This document shows positions 1-7,787 of a stretch of DNA of 38,949 bases, piece after piece. Position numbers and translations under genes: made by a program. Below the pieces are notes generated by a model. It ran no database searches. It saw only the letters and a program-made list of their open reading frames with translations, and was not told the DNA's origin. Source of the stretch: an uncultured Granulosicoccaceae bacterium (GTDB taxonomy: Bacteria; Pseudomonadota; Gammaproteobacteria; Granulosicoccales; Granulosicoccaceae); contig CALGLE010000043.1 of the NCBI GenBank assembly GCA_937930305.1, positions 1 to 38,949 of the forward strand, in the 5' to 3' direction. Each line of letters starts with the position of its first letter. The first letter of the stretch is position 1.

Positions 1-1030
1 ACCATCACCGTCGGTGTCGGAATTTGGATCTTGGAACTCAGCGACACCATTCCCGTCAACATCAAATACCGACTCAACGGCACCGTCTTCGTTGCCAACG
101 GTTGGGTCTGCGTCGTCATCGTCTAAGTAAGCGGGAACACCATCACCGTCTGCATCCGCATAGGGATCACTCGGTGCCTCCGCGCTGTCGGGAACACCGT
201 CACCGTCAGCGTCTGTGGTACCTGCGGCGAAATCAACACCACCGTTGAATGTGACTTCAACATAATCTGGCGTACCGTCGTTGTCTGAATCGGTAAAGGC
301 CAAAACATCTTGTGGGTCGGTGCCTTCAGCGGTTTCAATCGCATCGGGGACACCGTCACCATCGGTGTCGGAACTTGGATCTTGAAAATCCGCTGTGCCA
401 TTGTTGTCGGTGTCAAACGCAGTTTCTACGGCGTTATCGTCGTTGCCAACAGCAGGATCTGCGTCATCGTCATCTAAGTAAGCTGGAACACCATCACCGT
501 CCGCATCCGCATAAGGATCGCTTGGGGTTTCCGCGTTATCGGGAACACCGTCGCCATCGGCATCGCTTGTACCGGCTGTGAAATCGGCTCCGCCATTGGA
601 CGTAACTTCGACATAGTCGGGTATGCCATCAAAATCAGAATCTGTAAACGAGGTTGGGTCGTTGGTGTTTGTGCCTTCGCTGGCTTCAACGCCATCGGGT
701 ACGCCGTCACCGTCGGTGTCGAACTCTTGGAAATCTGGGTCGCCGTCGCCGTCTGAATCAAAGCTGGATTCAATCAGGCCGTCGTCGTTGCCGACGGCAG
801 GGTCGGCATCGTCATCGTCTAAATAAGCGGGAATACCATCACCATCCGCGTCAGCGTACGGGTTGCCACCGGGTTCGTTTGCATCGGGTACACCATCGCC
901 ATCGGCATCGGGATCCACGTAATCCGGGCTACCATCAAGATCGGTATCAACAAAGCTGACGGGATCATTCGGGTCAGTGCCTTCACTCACTTCGACATTG
1001 TCGGGTACTCCATCACCGTCGACATCGCCT
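1..1030 (-). repeat. Thrombospondin type 3 super-repeats of about 117 residues (three copies visible)
   Basis: Within the large minus-strand gene the segment encoding PYADADGDG-(I/V)[11 protein letters not shown] recurs. Its [14 protein letters not shown] end (ctaa...) starts near 819, 474 and 123, so the periods are 345 and 351 bp. Each unit holds several DxDxDG calcium-loop motifs and recurring EVTxNGG and DPxxDTDGDG blocks. The two left-hand copies are more alike than the right-hand one, as expected from recent tandem duplication. The array continues past the left edge. Confidence 0.85.
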
Positions 1031-2580
1031 AGGGTTGGGAATGGTGTGCCATCCGATGCGGTATTAGGTGCACCAAACGCTGCGGAAGTCGCGACGTTCT
1101 GTGCGGTTGGTGTTCCGGCTGCGGTGTCCACTCGGACGGTGAGCTCCACAACGGCTGAAGTATCTGCACCGCCAGATTCGTTCAATAAAGCGCCAGAAGT
1201 GGTGCCTCCGGTGAGTAGGTTCTGATCGGTAGCGCCGTCAAAGCCTGGGAAGTTAGGTGCACCGCCAGTGGCAAAGCCATCGGTAATTGCCACGTTCTGT
1301 ATGGTGTAGGTCGCGCCGTTATTTATCGCGGCAGTTAAATCGTCGGTGATCTGCACATCGTCGGCTTGCGCGCCACCGGTTGAGTTGACGTTGATCTCGT
1401 AGGTGATGTCGTAGGTGTTTAAACCCACAACTGATACGGAGCTGACTGATTTCGTGATGGTGGTTGCTGCTGGAACCACGGTGACACTGACGGTCTCATT
1501 GGTGGTCAGGTTTTGTGTTTCATCGAACGCACCGCCGGGTAGTCCACGCACAATCACTTCAGCGTTTGCAGCAGTGGTGCCGGTAGGGAAAGCTCCGGTG
1601 CCGGCAACATAGGGAATGGAAATCGTTTTAATATTGGCGCTGGTGGTCGCATTGTCGAGTATGCCTTCAAGCCCGGACAGATCAGCCGAGTGATCGTTTG
1701 TGTTGTCAACCGTTGCTAGATTCCAATCTTCGGTCCCGCGGTTGGTTAAGACGTAACACACGTAAAAATCATCACCGGCGTTAAAGGTCGCGGTGTCTTG
1801 AAGGTCGGCGCAGCTGGCATCACTGCTGACCCACATGTCATAAATAACGGAGCTGAATTCGATATCGATACAAGCTTCGGTTACCCGTCCCACATCGGCG
1901 GCATAGAAGTCACCGATTTGCATAGTCCATTCACCGACCGGGTTGTCGCCGATTGCCGTAGCCAGTGCAGTAATGGGTTGCGCGGTTCCCTGAAGTGCTG
2001 GAGACACCGGGGTTTGGAATACATAGGGATCGGTTATACCACCCGAACCACTGATTAAGGTGTTGTTGTCGGTGCCGACGTTGTAGGTGCCCTCGTTAAC
2101 GACAATCAGCGGCACGCCACCGGTGTCGCTGAAGATCATGTCGTAGCCGTCGCGACCCACACTGGACGGGCTGGTATTGGGTGCAACCGTACCATCACCG
2201 AGTTGCCATAAATGCAAGTTGGTGTTGTCGGGAGTGAACACCCGGCCCCCTAAATCACCTGCGTAGGTGTGATCGATTTTGAGACTTGCATTGTTGAACG
2301 CCAGCACCTTGGTGTCTTCGTCACCGAGATTAAAATCCATCGGGATATCGAGAATCGCGTTATCCGCTAAATCCCAAGCACCAGGTGCTGGCAGTGATGC
2401 GCAGTATTGGTAGGCCATTGCTTGGTTTGATATCAGCGTTGACGCAAACACAACACCGGTCATCGCTGTGGTGGCAAAACCGCTTCGACGGGTGTTGCAG
2501 ATCGAGCGTGCGCGAGCAGACCTTTGGTGAGCGTCGTCAGTATGCCGACCGGTCAGTCGGTTCCATAGGGCTTGAATCAT
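1..2580 (-). CDS. Large exported P-domain-like / DUF11 / thrombospondin type 3 repeat protein (3' end outside window)
   Basis: The frame is open from an ATG at 2578-2580 to the left edge, giving 860 codons without a stop. The N-terminus has a long Arg-rich n-region, a hydrophobic stretch (about residues 40-52) and an Ala-Met-Ala cleavage site near residue 56, so it is probably secreted. Residues about 90-243 resemble the proprotein-convertase P domain (IDHTYAGDL near the start, [10 protein letters not shown] near the end). Residues about 247-510 look like DUF11-type beta domains ([13 protein letters not shown]; a TITKSVSS segment followed by ITDDL). From about residue 517 the protein is thrombospondin type 3 repeats with DxDGDGVPD motifs, which in known families bind calcium. 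The C-terminal anchor or secretion domain is not visible. A cell-surface or matrix role is inference. A weak GGA lies 9 nt before the ATG. Confidence 0.85.
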   Translation of the reverse strand, partial: MIQALWNRLTGRHTDDAHQRSARARSICNTRRSGFATTAMTGVVFASTLISNQAMAYQYCASLPAPGAWDLADNAILDIPMDFNLGDEDTKVLAFNNASLKIDHTYAGDLGGRVFTPDNTNLHLWQLGDGTVAPNTSPSSVGRDGYDMIFSDTGGVPLIVVNEGTYNVGTDNNTLISGSGGITDPYVFQTPVSPALQGTAQPITALATAIGDNPVGEWTMQIGDFYAADVGRVTEACIDIEFSSVIYDMWVSSDASCADLQDTATFNAGDDFYVCYVLTNRGTEDWNLATVDNTNDHSADLSGLEGILDNATTSANIKTISIPYVAGTGAFPTGTTAANAEVIVRGLPGGAFDETQNLTTNETVSVTVVPAATTITKSVSSVSVVGLNTYDITYEINVNSTGGAQADDVQITDDLTAAINNGATYTIQNVAITDGFATGGAPNFPGFDGATDQNLLTGGTTSGALLNESGGADTSAVVELTVRVDTAAGTPTAQNVATSAAFGAPNTASDGTPFPTLGDVDGDGVPDNVEVSEGTDPNDPVSFVDTDLDGSPDYVDPDADGDGVPDANEPGGNPYADADGDGIPAYLDDDDADPAVGNDDGLIESSFDSDGDGDPDFQEFDTDGDGVPDGVEASEGTNTNDPTSFTDSDFDGIPDYVEVTSNGGADFTAGTSDADGDGVPDNAETPSDPYADADGDGVPAYLDDDDADPAVGNDDNAVETAFDTDNNGTADFQDPSSDTDGDGVPDAIETAEGTDPQDVLAFTDSDNDGTPDYVEVTFNGGVDFAAGTTDADGDGVPDSAEAPSDPYADADGDGVPAYLDDDDADPTVGNEDGAVESVFDVDGNGVAEFQDPNSDTDGDG

Positions 2581-2980
2581 TATCTACGTCCGGTTTGGGA
2601 AGTCGCTGTCCTTCGCAGACAGCAGTCAACCAGTAATGTCAGATGTCAGAAATTATTTTGGTCTTCTCGACGAAGCACCTAACTTCAGCTATCCATCTCT
2701 TGATCGGCAGCAAATACGATTCCATTGATGGGGGGACGAGAGATTTGACTATGAGTTTAAGTACCAAATGGGCGAAAGTAAGTAGTGCCTTGCAAATTTT
2801 AGATTGTCATAACCCTACGTCTCTATCGCGATGAGACTGGCGGTCTCGCTTGTGAGATTTTGTACGTCTTTGGTTAGGCACAGGGTTATCTGTACTACAC
2901 TGAATCATTGAAAATATTCGTGTATAACAGCTAAAAACTAACAACTTAAACCGCTGTTAAGGCAACGTGGAGTGCGTGCT
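2581..2980. other. 400-bp divergent intergenic region between the TSP3 gene and folA
   Basis: I see no convincing gene here; the only small plus-strand frame (2643-2834) has no ribosome binding site. It holds a GCTGTC/GACAGC hairpin (2605-2610 with 2618-2623) in the leader of the minus-strand gene. It also holds a tandem 7-bp repeat ATGTCAG (2636-2649) and alternative stems GTCTC (2819-2823), GAGAC (2833-2837) and GTCTC (2843-2847) around an ATCGCGAT palindrome. Both divergent promoters should lie here. Confidence 0.5.
2900..2928 (+). promoter_or_regulatory. Possible sigma70 promoter of folA
   Basis: A TATAAC -10 element at 2923-2928 is preceded at 17 bp by CTGAAT (2900-2905), a poor -35. 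The predicted start would give a leader of roughly 45 nt before the folA GTG. Only the -10 is good, so this is tentative. Confidence 0.35.
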
Positions 2981-3487
2981 GTGAGCACAAAAACAATTGC
3001 CATGGTCATGGCCATGGATAGGAACCAATTGATTGGTAAAGACAATGGCATGCCTTGGAAAATTCCAGGGGAGCAGGCCTACTTTAAGGCAATCACCTTA
3101 AACAAGCCGATCATTATGGGGCGCAAAACGCATGAATCGATCGGCCGTGCTTTACCAGGAAGGCAGAATATCGTGATTACACGCAATGGCAACTGGCAAT
3201 CGGAGGGTGTGGATGTGGTGCGATCTCTGGATGCAGCCATTCAGTTGGCACAACAAACGGATGCTGATGAAGTCATGATTATTGGTGGTGCGGCCATTTG
3301 TGAGCTGGCTATGCCTCTCACGCAACGTTTGTACCTAACATCGATCGATGCTGCCTATGAAGGCGACACCTGGTTAAACAGTTATGTACCCAGTGAGTGG
3401 CAAGAGGTTTCCCGTAAGGAGGTGCAGGCCATGGGGGCTGTGCCTAGTTTTGCGTACCTTATACTAGAGCGCACGAACCTTGTGTAG
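2981..3487 (+). CDS. folA: Dihydrofolate reductase
   Basis: This 168-residue protein reduces dihydrofolate to tetrahydrofolate with NADPH, supplying one-carbon carriers for thymidylate, purine and methionine synthesis in the cytoplasm. Visible family signatures are the N-terminal DNGMPWKIP segment, the NKPIIMGRKTHESIG block, the LPGRQNIV segment, IIGGAAI (cofactor loop) and a C-terminal aromatic/hydrophobic strand. The substrate-protonating acid is Glu31 in MPWKIPGEQ, where E. coli has Asp27; Glu is common in other DHFRs. I chose GTG 2981 because GGAG at 2969-2972 sits 8 nt upstream; an in-frame GTG at 2972 would overlap that ribosome binding site. The gene ends 9 nt from the convergent apaH, a conserved gammaproteobacterial arrangement. 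Confidence 0.95.
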   Translation: MSTKTIAMVMAMDRNQLIGKDNGMPWKIPGEQAYFKAITLNKPIIMGRKTHESIGRALPGRQNIVITRNGNWQSEGVDVVRSLDAAIQLAQQTDADEVMIIGGAAICELAMPLTQRLYLTSIDAAYEGDTWLNSYVPSEWQEVSRKEVQAMGAVPSFAYLILERTNLV

Positions 3488-3496
3488 GGCAAGCGG

Positions 3497-4297
3497 TTAA
3501 TTCACCCAAACGCAGCGCTGTTCCTCCACCCAATACGCGACCAAACTGCCACCATACACTCGCCCTCGATCGATGGGCATAATGCCCGGTGGCGCAATCG
3601 CGGGGTGGGCTGCCCAATGCCCAAACACAATGGTTTCTTCAATGGGCTGTCTGTTGGGCACGTTATACCAAGCGTATAAACCTTGAGGACGAGCGGCCGG
3701 TTGTGCGTTGAATGTAAAGTCCAGCGACCCATCACTCCAACAGTATCGCATTCGAGTAAGCGCATTGGCCGCAAACCGTCTTCGCCGACGCGGGGTATCA
3801 GCATCGTGCCAATGTTCAGGGCGATTGCCAAACAGGGCATGCAACAATTCCACATAGTCATCAGAGCGCATTTTTTTTGCCAGCTTGTTGGCTTGTTTTT
3901 TCGCCGTTTTCAGGTTCCACATGGGTGGTATGCCTGCATGCACCATAACCGTGTTTAACGATTTATCATGATGCAAGAATTTTTGATGGCGTAACCAATG
4001 CACCAGCTCATTCGAGTCCGGTGCATGAATGAGTTGTTGCAAGGTGTCTTTACCCGATCGTTTTCTTACTTGGTGATAAACCGCCAGAAAATGTAAGTCA
4101 TGGTTGCCTAATACGTAAATTGCGTTGTTACCTAAACTTTTTACATAGCGTAAGGCCTCTAATGAATCCGGGCCGCGATTGATGAGGTCGCCGACGAACC
4201 ACAGTTCATCCGAGACTGGATTAAATTGGAGCTTTTCAACCAGTTGTTGCAACGATAAAAAACAACCGTGTACGTCGCCGATTATGTAAGTGCTCAT
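3497..4297 (-). CDS. apaH: Bis(5'-nucleosyl)-tetraphosphatase, symmetrical
   Basis: ApaH hydrolyses Ap4A and related dinucleoside polyphosphates symmetrically to two ADP, and in enteric bacteria also removes Np4 caps from RNA. The calcineurin-like metallophosphoesterase motifs are intact: GDVHG (residues 7-11), GDLINRGPDS (36-45) and GNHD (64-67), with further metal-binding His residues such as MVHAG downstream. Its 266 residues match the family's usual 270-280. It is the last gene of the lptD-surA-pdxA-rsmA-apaG-apaH operon, starting 14 nt after apaG, and converges on folA with 9 nt between stops. No terminator hairpin is visible in that gap. Confidence 0.95.
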   Translation of the reverse strand: MSTYIIGDVHGCFLSLQQLVEKLQFNPVSDELWFVGDLINRGPDSLEALRYVKSLGNNAIYVLGNHDLHFLAVYHQVRKRSGKDTLQQLIHAPDSNELVHWLRHQKFLHHDKSLNTVMVHAGIPPMWNLKTAKKQANKLAKKMRSDDYVELLHALFGNRPEHWHDADTPRRRRRFAANALTRMRYCWSDGSLDFTFNAQPAARPQGLYAWYNVPNRQPIEETIVFGHWAAHPAIAPPGIMPIDRGRVYGGSLVAYWVEEQRCVWVN

Positions 4298-4311
4298 CGC
4301 GGTTTGAGTCG

Positions 4312-4701
4312 TTAATGCAGGGTGCGTGGCCCACTTAACAAAAATTCGTCAATGGGGGCGTTGAATTGTTCACCTGCATCGGTTTGCATTAAGTAGCTAC
4401 CACCCATGGTGCCGATTGAGGTTTCGAGTAGTGTGCCGCTGGTGTATTCAAAGCCTTCACCCGGTTGCAGATGCGGTTGTTCACCCACCACGCCATCGCC
4501 CTGGACTTCCTGCACTTTGCCGTTGGCATCCCGAATGACCCAGTGGCGCGAAATTAGTTTGGCGGCCACTTGGCCGGTGTTGCGAATGGTGATGGTGTAG
4601 GCGAACACAAAGCGTTGTTGTTCTGGGTCGCTTTCAGATTCCAAATACGCTGTTTTCACAGCAATAGAAATCTGTTGTGCGTCATTGTCCATCATGGTCA
4701 T
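4312..4701 (-). CDS. apaG: ApaG domain protein
   Basis: This 129-residue protein matches ApaG, a fibronectin type III-like beta-sandwich protein whose biochemical role is still unclear (linked to divalent-cation resistance and Ap4A metabolism by genetics). Recognisable are the YVFAYTITIRN-like strand, the SRHWVIRDANG segment, the VQGDGVVGEQPHLQPGE block and YTSGTLLETSIGTMGGSY. The first ATG (4699-4701) lies 7 nt after the rsmA stop. Two more in-frame ATGs follow within four codons, so the exact start is uncertain by up to 9 nt. It sits between rsmA and apaH as in E. coli, consistent with translational coupling. Confidence 0.95.
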   Translation of the reverse strand: MTMMDNDAQQISIAVKTAYLESESDPEQQRFVFAYTITIRNTGQVAAKLISRHWVIRDANGKVQEVQGDGVVGEQPHLQPGEGFEYTSGTLLETSIGTMGGSYLMQTDAGEQFNAPIDEFLLSGPRTLH

Positions 4702-4708
4702 TTACAAG

Positions 4709-5515
4709 CTAATCTGGCGGAAGGTCGACTATAGCATTGGCTAGGCGATGAAACGCATCCAGCGGCAGTGTTTCAGCGCGCGCACCAGGGTCAATATCCA
4801 ATTCTCGCAGTTGATTTTCGCTCAAAACTTTTTTGAAATTATTACGCAGCGTTTTGCGTTTATTGCCAAACGCAATGCGTGTGGTGTTCTCCAACGCTTT
4901 GAGTGTTGCCGCATCCGGTACAGATGCGTTTGGCGTTAACCGGGCCACGGCAGATTGCACTTTGGGTGCGGGTTTAAACGCATCGGGTGGTACGGCTAAA
5001 ATTTGTTCAATTTGAAACACACTTTGCAGCATCACGCTTAAGCGGCCATACGCACGGGTGCCGCTGGTGGCAATCAAACGATCCACCACCTCCCGCTGCA
5101 GCATGACGTGTAAGTCTTGCAAGCACTCATGTGCGTGCGCCAATTGCAAAAGTAGCGGTGTGCTGATGTTGTAGGGCAGATTGCCAACTACACGCAATTT
5201 TTGGTTGGCAGGTTTCAGTGATTCGAAATCCACCTTCAACACATCCGTTTCAATAACAGTTAGACGCGCATCGTTACGCTCGCGAAGCCGGGCGGCCAAG
5301 TCGCGATCAATCTCAATGACTTTGAGTTGGCCTGCGCCTTCGAGTAACGGGCCGGTGAGGGCGCCCAAGCCTGGGCCAATTTCCACCAGTGCATCTCCAG
5401 CACGCGGGTTCACCGCTTGTGCGATGCGATGAATAATATCCTCACGAACCAGGAAATTTTGACCAAAGCGTTTGCGTGCTCGGTGATGCTCAGACCCAAA
5501 TGTTGCGTCTTTCAC
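4709..5515 (-). CDS. rsmA: 16S rRNA (adenine1518/1519-N6)-dimethyltransferase
   Basis: RsmA (KsgA) dimethylates two adjacent adenosines in helix 45 of 16S rRNA, a late checkpoint in 30S subunit assembly. The protein shows RKRFGQNFL near the N-terminus, the SAM-binding VEIGPGLGALT, an acidic VIEID for ribose binding, and the catalytic NLPYN motif of N6-adenine methylases. The C-terminal domain contains the NKRKTLRNNFK-type rRNA-binding segment. I prefer GTG 5515, which forms a GTGA overlap with the pdxA stop; TTG 5521 is an in-frame alternative two codons longer. Neither has a clear Shine-Dalgarno, so translation is probably coupled to pdxA. Confidence 0.95.
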   Translation of the reverse strand: MKDATFGSEHHRARKRFGQNFLVREDIIHRIAQAVNPRAGDALVEIGPGLGALTGPLLEGAGQLKVIEIDRDLAARLRERNDARLTVIETDVLKVDFESLKPANQKLRVVGNLPYNISTPLLLQLAHAHECLQDLHVMLQREVVDRLIATSGTRAYGRLSVMLQSVFQIEQILAVPPDAFKPAPKVQSAVARLTPNASVPDAATLKALENTTRIAFGNKRKTLRNNFKKVLSENQLRELDIDPGARAETLPLDAFHRLANAIVDLPPD

Positions 5516-6516
5516 GAGCAAAGCTGGCCGGCGAGTAAAACCGCCGCCTGCAAACTGCCCAGATCTATGTCACCCGAGCCGGCTTTGTCTAATGCGGTGC
5601 CATGATCTACGGAAGTGCGAACAATGGGTAGGCCGAGCGTGACGTTAACGGCTTGGCCGAACCCGACGTATTTCAGCACCGGCAAACCTTGATCGTGGAA
5701 CATCGCTAGCACCGCATCGGCATCGGTTAAATGATGCGGCGTGAATAAGGTATCCGCGGGTAGTGGGCCGGTTAAATTCAAGCCCTGTTCGCGTAACTTA
5801 TTCAGGGTGGGTTCAATCACGTCAATTTCTTCATGGCCAAGGTGGCCACCTTCGCCAGCGTGTGGGTTAAGCCCACACACTAAAATGTGTGGTTTATTAA
5901 TTTTGAAACGACTTTGTAATTCGGAATGTAATGTATGCAGCACGCGTTCGATGCGTTGAGGCGTTAAGGCGCGCGACACTTCTGATACGGGCATGTGGGT
6001 GGTGGCTAGGGCCACACGCAAGGGGGGTGTTGCGTTTTCTGCGGTGAGTAGCATCACCGGTTCCCCGCCGGTGTGGTGCGCCAAAAATTCTGTGTGGCCG
6101 GTGAAGGCAATGCCAGCATCGTTAATCACGCCCTTGTGCACGGGGCCTGTCACCATGGCATCGAATACGCCTTGCTGACAGCCTTCAACCGCTTGCTGCA
6201 ATGTGTTTAAAACATAAGGCGCATTCGCGGTGTTTAACTCACCAGCAACACAAGGCGCTGCCACCGATATGGGCAGCACTTTAAGTTGCTGCGCTCGGTT
6301 CGTTGTGCGCACCGCATCGGTATTGCTGAGTTCATCCAGGCTGACGACTTTAATATCCACAGTCCATTGCCGTTGCTGGGCTCGGGCGTTTAAAACGTTG
6401 GGGTCGGCAACCACCACACACTCAAAATCCAATGCGTGTTGCGCCAACAGCAGGGTTAAATCGGGGCCAATGCCGGCGGGTTCACCGGGGGTTAATGCCA
6501 GCCTAGGCACCGCCAC
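5512..6516 (-). CDS. pdxA: 4-hydroxythreonine-4-phosphate dehydrogenase
   Basis: PdxA oxidises 4-phosphohydroxy-L-threonine with NAD, feeding the DXP-dependent pathway to pyridoxine 5'-phosphate. The N-terminal TPGEPAGIGPD signature is intact. The three regions carrying the metal-binding histidines are present: FTGHTEFLAHHTG, CGLNPHAGEGGHLG and MFHDQGLPVLKY. Its 334 residues match the usual length of about 330. It starts at GTG 6516, 2 nt after the surA stop, with TGGAG 11-12 nt upstream inside surA; GTG 6510 is a possible alternative. It overlaps rsmA by 4 nt. pdxH, the terminal PLP oxidase, also lies in this window but in a separate transcription unit. Confidence 0.95.
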   Translation of the reverse strand: MAVPRLALTPGEPAGIGPDLTLLLAQHALDFECVVVADPNVLNARAQQRQWTVDIKVVSLDELSNTDAVRTTNRAQQLKVLPISVAAPCVAGELNTANAPYVLNTLQQAVEGCQQGVFDAMVTGPVHKGVINDAGIAFTGHTEFLAHHTGGEPVMLLTAENATPPLRVALATTHMPVSEVSRALTPQRIERVLHTLHSELQSRFKINKPHILVCGLNPHAGEGGHLGHEEIDVIEPTLNKLREQGLNLTGPLPADTLFTPHHLTDADAVLAMFHDQGLPVLKYVGFGQAVNVTLGLPIVRTSVDHGTALDKAGSGDIDLGSLQAAVLLAGQLCS

Positions 6517-6518
6517 CG

Positions 6519-7787
6519 TTAACGTAACTCCACAAACGATTCATCACGCAGTTGCCGAATCCAACGTTCCGCTTCTTGTTCTACTTTGCGAATGCGTAAG
6601 GTGTTTTCTGCCTCGGAGCGAGCACTGGAACTGGTACGAGAGCGTACACGTCGTTCTAACACTTCCACCACATGCCAACCGTACTGGGTTTGAAACGGAT
6701 CACTGAGTTGGCCGATGGGCAATTGATCTGCCGCTTGCTCTAATGCTGGTGGCAATTGCCCGCGGCTAAACCAAGGCAGTTCACCACCATTATTCGCACT
6801 GTTCGGGTCTTCGCTGATTTCTGCGGCCAGGGTGCTGAAATCCTCACCTTGTTGAATGCGATCTTTCGCGCTTAACAAACGCGATGACACATTGCCTTCG
6901 TTGCCCGCGATAAAGATATGGCGAATTCGAGTTTCTTGTTGTGCCGGCCCATCACCTACTTGTTTTTCGGCTAATTTAATGATGTGCAGACCATTCGGGG
7001 AGCGCAGTGGCCCACGAATATCATCCACCTTCATCGTGTCTAAAGCGGTGTCAATAAATGAGGGTAGCTCTTGTCGTTGTCGCCAGCCTAAGTCTCCGCC
7101 TTGCAAAGCACGTGAGCCGTCCGACTGAGAGGCGGCGACGGTGGCAAAGTCCGCGCCGGCTCGCAGTTGGGCCAATATGGCATCGGCTTTTTTGTTGGCC
7201 GCTTCAATAGCAGCAGCATTCGCTGAGGATGGCACGGCAACTAAAATGTGTTGCAGGCGGTAACGGGCTTGCTTATTCGCACTGTTCTCAGCAGCTTTTA
7301 AGTAGTCATCAATCTCTTGTTCTGACACTCGAACGCGCGCTTGCACTTCGCGTTGCACCAAGCGTTCGGTTATCAATTGCTGTTCAATGGAGCGACGAAA
7401 ATGGTTGTAGTCAAACCCTTGTTGAATTAACGCTTCGCGAAACTGTTGCGAATTCATATTATTGCCGCGAGCGATTTGCGCCAAGGCGCGATTCACACTA
7501 CTGGCATCGGCTACGATGCCGAGGCGCGCGGCCTGTTGACGTTGAATGGTTTGATCAATCAAGCGTTCTACAATGCGTTCACGAAGCACCGCTGTATCCG
7601 GTAGGCCCACCCCATTCGCACGAGATTCAGACACTACGAATGCGGTTTCTGTGGTCACATCACTTTCCAGCACAACCCCTTCGTTGACAACGGCAACGAT
7701 GCGATCGAGCACCACATCTTCGGCGAGTGTTGCCGCACTGACGAACAGCAATATGCTGCTTACCCACGTTACGAGCCAGATCTTCAT
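6519..7787 (-). CDS. surA: Periplasmic chaperone / peptidyl-prolyl isomerase SurA
   Basis: SurA escorts unfolded outer-membrane proteins, including LptD, from Sec to the BAM complex. This 422-residue protein has a signal peptide (hydrophobic residues about 4-18, cleavage near Leu-Ala-Glu at 22) and the N-terminal chaperone domain beginning DVVLDRIVAVVNEGVVLESDV. Two parvulin domains follow: the first begins near RYRLQHILVAV and ends with SPNGLHIIKL, the second runs from RIRHIFIAG to TQYGWHVVEVLE. The ATG overlaps the lptD stop (ATGA), so its expression is coupled to its best-known client, LptD. The length is typical for the family. Confidence 0.96.
   Translation of the reverse strand: MKIWLVTWVSSILLFVSAATLAEDVVLDRIVAVVNEGVVLESDVTTETAFVVSESRANGVGLPDTAVLRERIVERLIDQTIQRQQAARLGIVADASSVNRALAQIARGNNMNSQQFREALIQQGFDYNHFRRSIEQQLITERLVQREVQARVRVSEQEIDDYLKAAENSANKQARYRLQHILVAVPSSANAAAIEAANKKADAILAQLRAGADFATVAASQSDGSRALQGGDLGWRQRQELPSFIDTALDTMKVDDIRGPLRSPNGLHIIKLAEKQVGDGPAQQETRIRHIFIAGNEGNVSSRLLSAKDRIQQGEDFSTLAAEISEDPNSANNGGELPWFSRGQLPPALEQAADQLPIGQLSDPFQTQYGWHVVEVLERRVRSRTSSSARSEAENTLRIRKVEQEAERWIRQLRDESFVELR

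Noticed and set aside
24..959. Several Arg/His-rich open frames on the plus strand opposite the TSP3 repeats
   Set aside because: They are mirror frames of the repetitive Asp/Gly codons, recur with the repeat, lack ribosome binding sites and contradict the uninterrupted minus-strand gene.
1..1030. Regular spaced repeats resembling a CRISPR array
   Set aside because: The repeats are in-frame coding repeats of about 350 bp with diverged sequence, not short identical repeats with unique spacers.
2643..2834. 63-codon plus-strand frame in the folA upstream region
   Set aside because: No Shine-Dalgarno, no recognisable protein pattern, and it crosses the hairpins; most likely non-coding.
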